DNA of 6,407 nt. Origin: Verrucomicrobia subdivision 6 bacterium. Lineage in GTDB: Bacteria; Verrucomicrobiota; Verrucomicrobiia; Methylacidiphilales; Verrucolacustridaceae. Location: the NCBI GenBank assembly GCA_945866245.1, contig CAMBGW010000056.1, positions 1-6,407 on the forward strand. The letters run 5' to 3'. The notes below the pieces were generated by a model, which saw nothing but the letters and a program-made list of their open reading frames with translations, did no database searches and was not told where the DNA came from. This document shows, piece by piece, positions 5,257-6,407 of the stretch. The translations under genes and the position numbers were made by a program. Numbering within the stretch: position 1 is the stretch's first letter; each line of letters opens with the position of its first letter.

Positions 5257-5332
5257 TGGCTGCCGCGCTAGGACTCGAACCTAGAACACCCACATTCAGA
5301 GTGTGGTGTGCTACCAATTGCACCACGCGGCA
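5257..5332 (-). tRNA. trnQ: tRNA-Gln (anticodon CUG)
   Basis: A complete 76-base cloverleaf on the minus strand. The acceptor is TGCCGCG/CGCGGCA with an encoded GCCA end. The D arm is GTGC-AATTGGTA-GCAC, and the anticodon stem CCACA/TGTGG encloses loop CTCTGAA, giving anticodon CTG. A 5-base variable loop follows, then the T arm CTAGG-TTCGAGT-CCTAG. The weak U1-A72 pair and G73 discriminator are typical of bacterial tRNA-Gln, supporting the identity. It reads CAG codons. CCA is encoded in the DNA. It is probably co-transcribed with rsmI. Confidence 0.97.
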
Positions 5333-5341
5333 ATCCCCGAA

Positions 5342-5370
5342 AGCATACCGAGCGGTGAAAATGAGGGCAA
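5342..5370 (-). promoter_or_regulatory. Sigma70-type promoter of tRNA-Gln (and probably rsmI)
   Basis: Read on the minus strand, TTGCCC (5370-5365) and TATGCT (5347-5342) are exactly 17 bases apart. Initiation would be near 5335, a few bases before the mature tRNA 5' end at 5332. The GC-rich stretch after the -10 (TTTCGGGG) resembles a discriminator of stringently controlled tRNA promoters. It lies within the short gap after the TSUP gene stop. Confidence 0.7.
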
Positions 5371-5397
5371 GACGTGGTAGGCAGGAGAAGGGAAAGA

Positions 5398-5757
5398 TTA
5401 TTTCGTCCAAAGGCGCCAAGCGGAGTAGAGGAGAAAAATAGCGAAGGCGCGGCGGGCAATGAGTTCAGGGACTTTTTGGATGAGGAGAGAGCCGAGGATG
5501 GCACCGACCATTCCTGCGAGGGCGCAGGCGCCGGCGATTCTCCAGTCGATGGTGTGAAGTTTCCAGTTGGTTAGGGAGCCGGCGAAGGTAATGGGGATGA
5601 TGAGGGCGAGGGAGGTGCCGACGGCGACGTGGTAGGGAACGCCACAGAGGAGGGTGAGAGCGGGAACGATGAGGGCGCCCCCGCCGATTCCAAAACAGCC
5701 GGAGGCCAGGCCCGCGGCCAGGCCGATGAGGGCGTAGAGTAGCGATCCAGTGGGCAT
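5398..5757 (-). CDS. Half-length TauE/SafE (TSUP, DUF81) membrane protein
   Basis: A 119-residue hydrophobic protein with about four membrane segments (roughly 5-20, 24-41, 46-62 and 73-94, plus a short hydrophobic end 102-113). The N-terminal half 'GLASGCFGIGGGALIVPALTLLCGVP' region (15-41), with its G-x-G-G-G turn, followed by 'AVGTSLALIIPITFAG' (45-60), is the repeat signature of TauE/SafE sulfite/organosulfonate exporters. Full members have two such repeats in about 240-260 residues; this protein has one. Substrate unknown. Single-repeat TSUP proteins could act as dimers, which would make this a genuine half transporter and not a truncated one. ATG 5757 has AGGA 11 bases upstream. The gene end lies about 28 bases from the tRNA promoter. 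It is divergent from the lipoprotein gene at 5860. Confidence 0.88.
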   Translation of the reverse strand: MPTGSLLYALIGLAAGLASGCFGIGGGALIVPALTLLCGVPYHVAVGTSLALIIPITFAGSLTNWKLHTIDWRIAGACALAGMVGAILGSLLIQKVPELIARRAFAIFLLYSAWRLWTK

Positions 5758-5859
5758 AGGAGGACGATTCCTGCGGGGCGAGGGATTAGCAAGCGGGAAT
5801 GGGCGGGCTGTTGTGCAGACTTGCCAAAAGGGGGAAAATCGCCTTACCTAACCAGTTCT
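5758..5859. other. Divergent intergenic region between TSUP and PPIase lipoprotein genes
   Basis: About 100 bases separate the two starts, which point away from each other. On the + strand TTGCCA (5821-5826) and TACCTA (5845-5850) are 18 bases apart and may be the lipoprotein promoter, with initiation close to ATG 5860. I see no convincing promoter for the TSUP gene and no hairpin or operator. Confidence 0.4.
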
Positions 5860-6407
5860 ATGCAAAAACATTTATCACTCTGTTTCACCCTTCTCATCGC
5901 AGTTTTACTTGTGGGTTGTGCCGTCAAGGATCCGAATAATCCTCGATTCGTTGTGGCGGAAGGAAAGGGGATCAAGGTCACGCGGGCTCAGCTGGATGGC
6001 GAGGTGGATCGCGCTCTTTTAAACTTTAACCTCTCCCGCGAAAAAGTGCCTGCAGCACAGCTGAACTCGTTGGAAATGAACATTTTAAATCAAATGATCA
6101 ATCGGCAGGTGGCCTTAGCGGAAGCCCGCAAATCGCCGTTGACGAACGCGGCGGTCTTGGCGAAGGAGCAGTTGGAGAAGATGAAAAAGAATTTCCCGGA
6201 TGCGAAAGCGTTTGAGGAGCAGTTGGCCAAAGCGAAGACGACCGAACAGGCGATGGTCAAAGAAATTGAGCAGAAGCTGGAGGTGGATCATTTGATGCGG
6301 ATGCGGGTGGAGCCCAGCCTGAAGGCGCCGTCGGATGAGGATGTGCAAAAGTTTTATTCAGAAAATCCGAAGTTGTGGCAGCGGAACGAGACGGTCCAGG
6401 CCCAGCA
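5860..6407 (+). CDS. Lipoprotein, SurA/PpiC-type peptidyl-prolyl isomerase, N-terminal part
   Basis: The frame runs open for 182 full codons from ATG 5860 and leaves the window without a stop, so the C-terminus is missing. The first 20 residues are a lipoprotein signal: Lys/His start, a Leu/Ile/Val core and a lipobox 'LLVGC' with the lipidated Cys at 20. The residue after the Cys is Ala, not Asp, so retention at the inner membrane is not indicated. Then comes a helical SurA_N-like domain (about 35-150: 'VTRAQLDGEVDRAL', 'LNQMINRQVALAEA'), followed by 'PSDEDVQKFYSENPKLWQ' (157-174) and 'ETVQAQ', the usual linker into a parvulin (PpiC) domain. Members chaperone outer-membrane proteins. No Shine-Dalgarno is visible upstream. 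The catalytic domain lies beyond the right edge, so enzyme activity is inferred. Confidence 0.85.
   Translation, partial: MQKHLSLCFTLLIAVLLVGCAVKDPNNPRFVVAEGKGIKVTRAQLDGEVDRALLNFNLSREKVPAAQLNSLEMNILNQMINRQVALAEARKSPLTNAAVLAKEQLEKMKKNFPDAKAFEEQLAKAKTTEQAMVKEIEQKLEVDHLMRMRVEPSLKAPSDEDVQKFYSENPKLWQRNETVQAQ

Noticed and set aside
5007..5441. A 144-codon open frame on the + strand across the tRNA
   Set aside because: It lies opposite rsmI and reads through the tRNA gene, so it is a shadow.
5571..5792. A minus-strand open frame overlapping the TSUP gene
   Set aside because: It overlaps the well-supported membrane protein in another frame and is a Pro/Ser-rich low-complexity shadow.
6115..6348. 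A 77-codon minus-strand open frame
   Set aside because: It lies fully opposite the PPIase lipoprotein gene. Its Leu/Arg/His-rich composition is what the complement of a Lys/Glu/Gln helix would give.

Overview
The window looks like a piece of a high-GC, Gram-negative-type bacterial chromosome, most probably from the Verrucomicrobia (PVC group). That assignment is inference. It rests on an exosortase/EpsI pair, lipoprotein and Sec signal peptides that imply a two-membrane envelope, a SYLF-domain protein, and intergenic DNA full of short dispersed repeats and hairpins. G clearly exceeds C on the + strand over most of the window, including opposite the minus-strand genes, which would fit the + strand being the replicative leading strand.

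Layout. (1) Positions 1-467 hold the 3' end of a GT4-family glycosyltransferase, probably the tail of an exopolysaccharide cluster. (2) Positions 468-1453 are an accessory-looking island. It holds a type II toxin-antitoxin pair (693-905 antitoxin, 911-1267 PemK/MazF-like toxin) between structured intergenic segments. A G-rich 20-mer occurs in direct orientation on both sides (469-488 and 1378-1397, 17/20 identical). (3) Positions 1454-3144 hold an exosortase and EpsI, overlapping by 4 bases. This is a protein-sorting module that normally goes with exopolysaccharide export and PEP-CTERM-like proteins. (4) Positions 3213-4525 hold two small exported proteins in tandem: a SYLF (Ysc84-type) protein and a helical DUF2959-like protein. 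(5) Convergent to these on the minus strand are rsmI (5243-4557) and, just upstream, a tRNA-Gln(CUG) gene (5332-5257) with a good sigma70-type promoter. The tRNA and rsmI are probably one transcript. (6) Positions 5757-5398 (minus) hold a half-length TauE/SafE (TSUP) membrane protein. (7) Position 5860 to the right edge is the N-terminal part of a lipoprotein resembling SurA/PpiC-type peptidyl-prolyl isomerases. It is cut off by the window end.

How the genes relate. The glycosyltransferase, exosortase and EpsI fit one envelope/exopolysaccharide function interrupted by the toxin-antitoxin island. The SYLF and DUF2959-like proteins and the PPIase lipoprotein are also envelope proteins. The tRNA and rsmI belong to translation. 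I found no CRISPR array, transposase, rRNA or clearly novel multigene system. The most interesting items are the island flanked by repeats, possible leaderless starts, the tRNA-rsmI arrangement, the long G-runs in epsI, and the paired exported SYLF/DUF2959-like genes.
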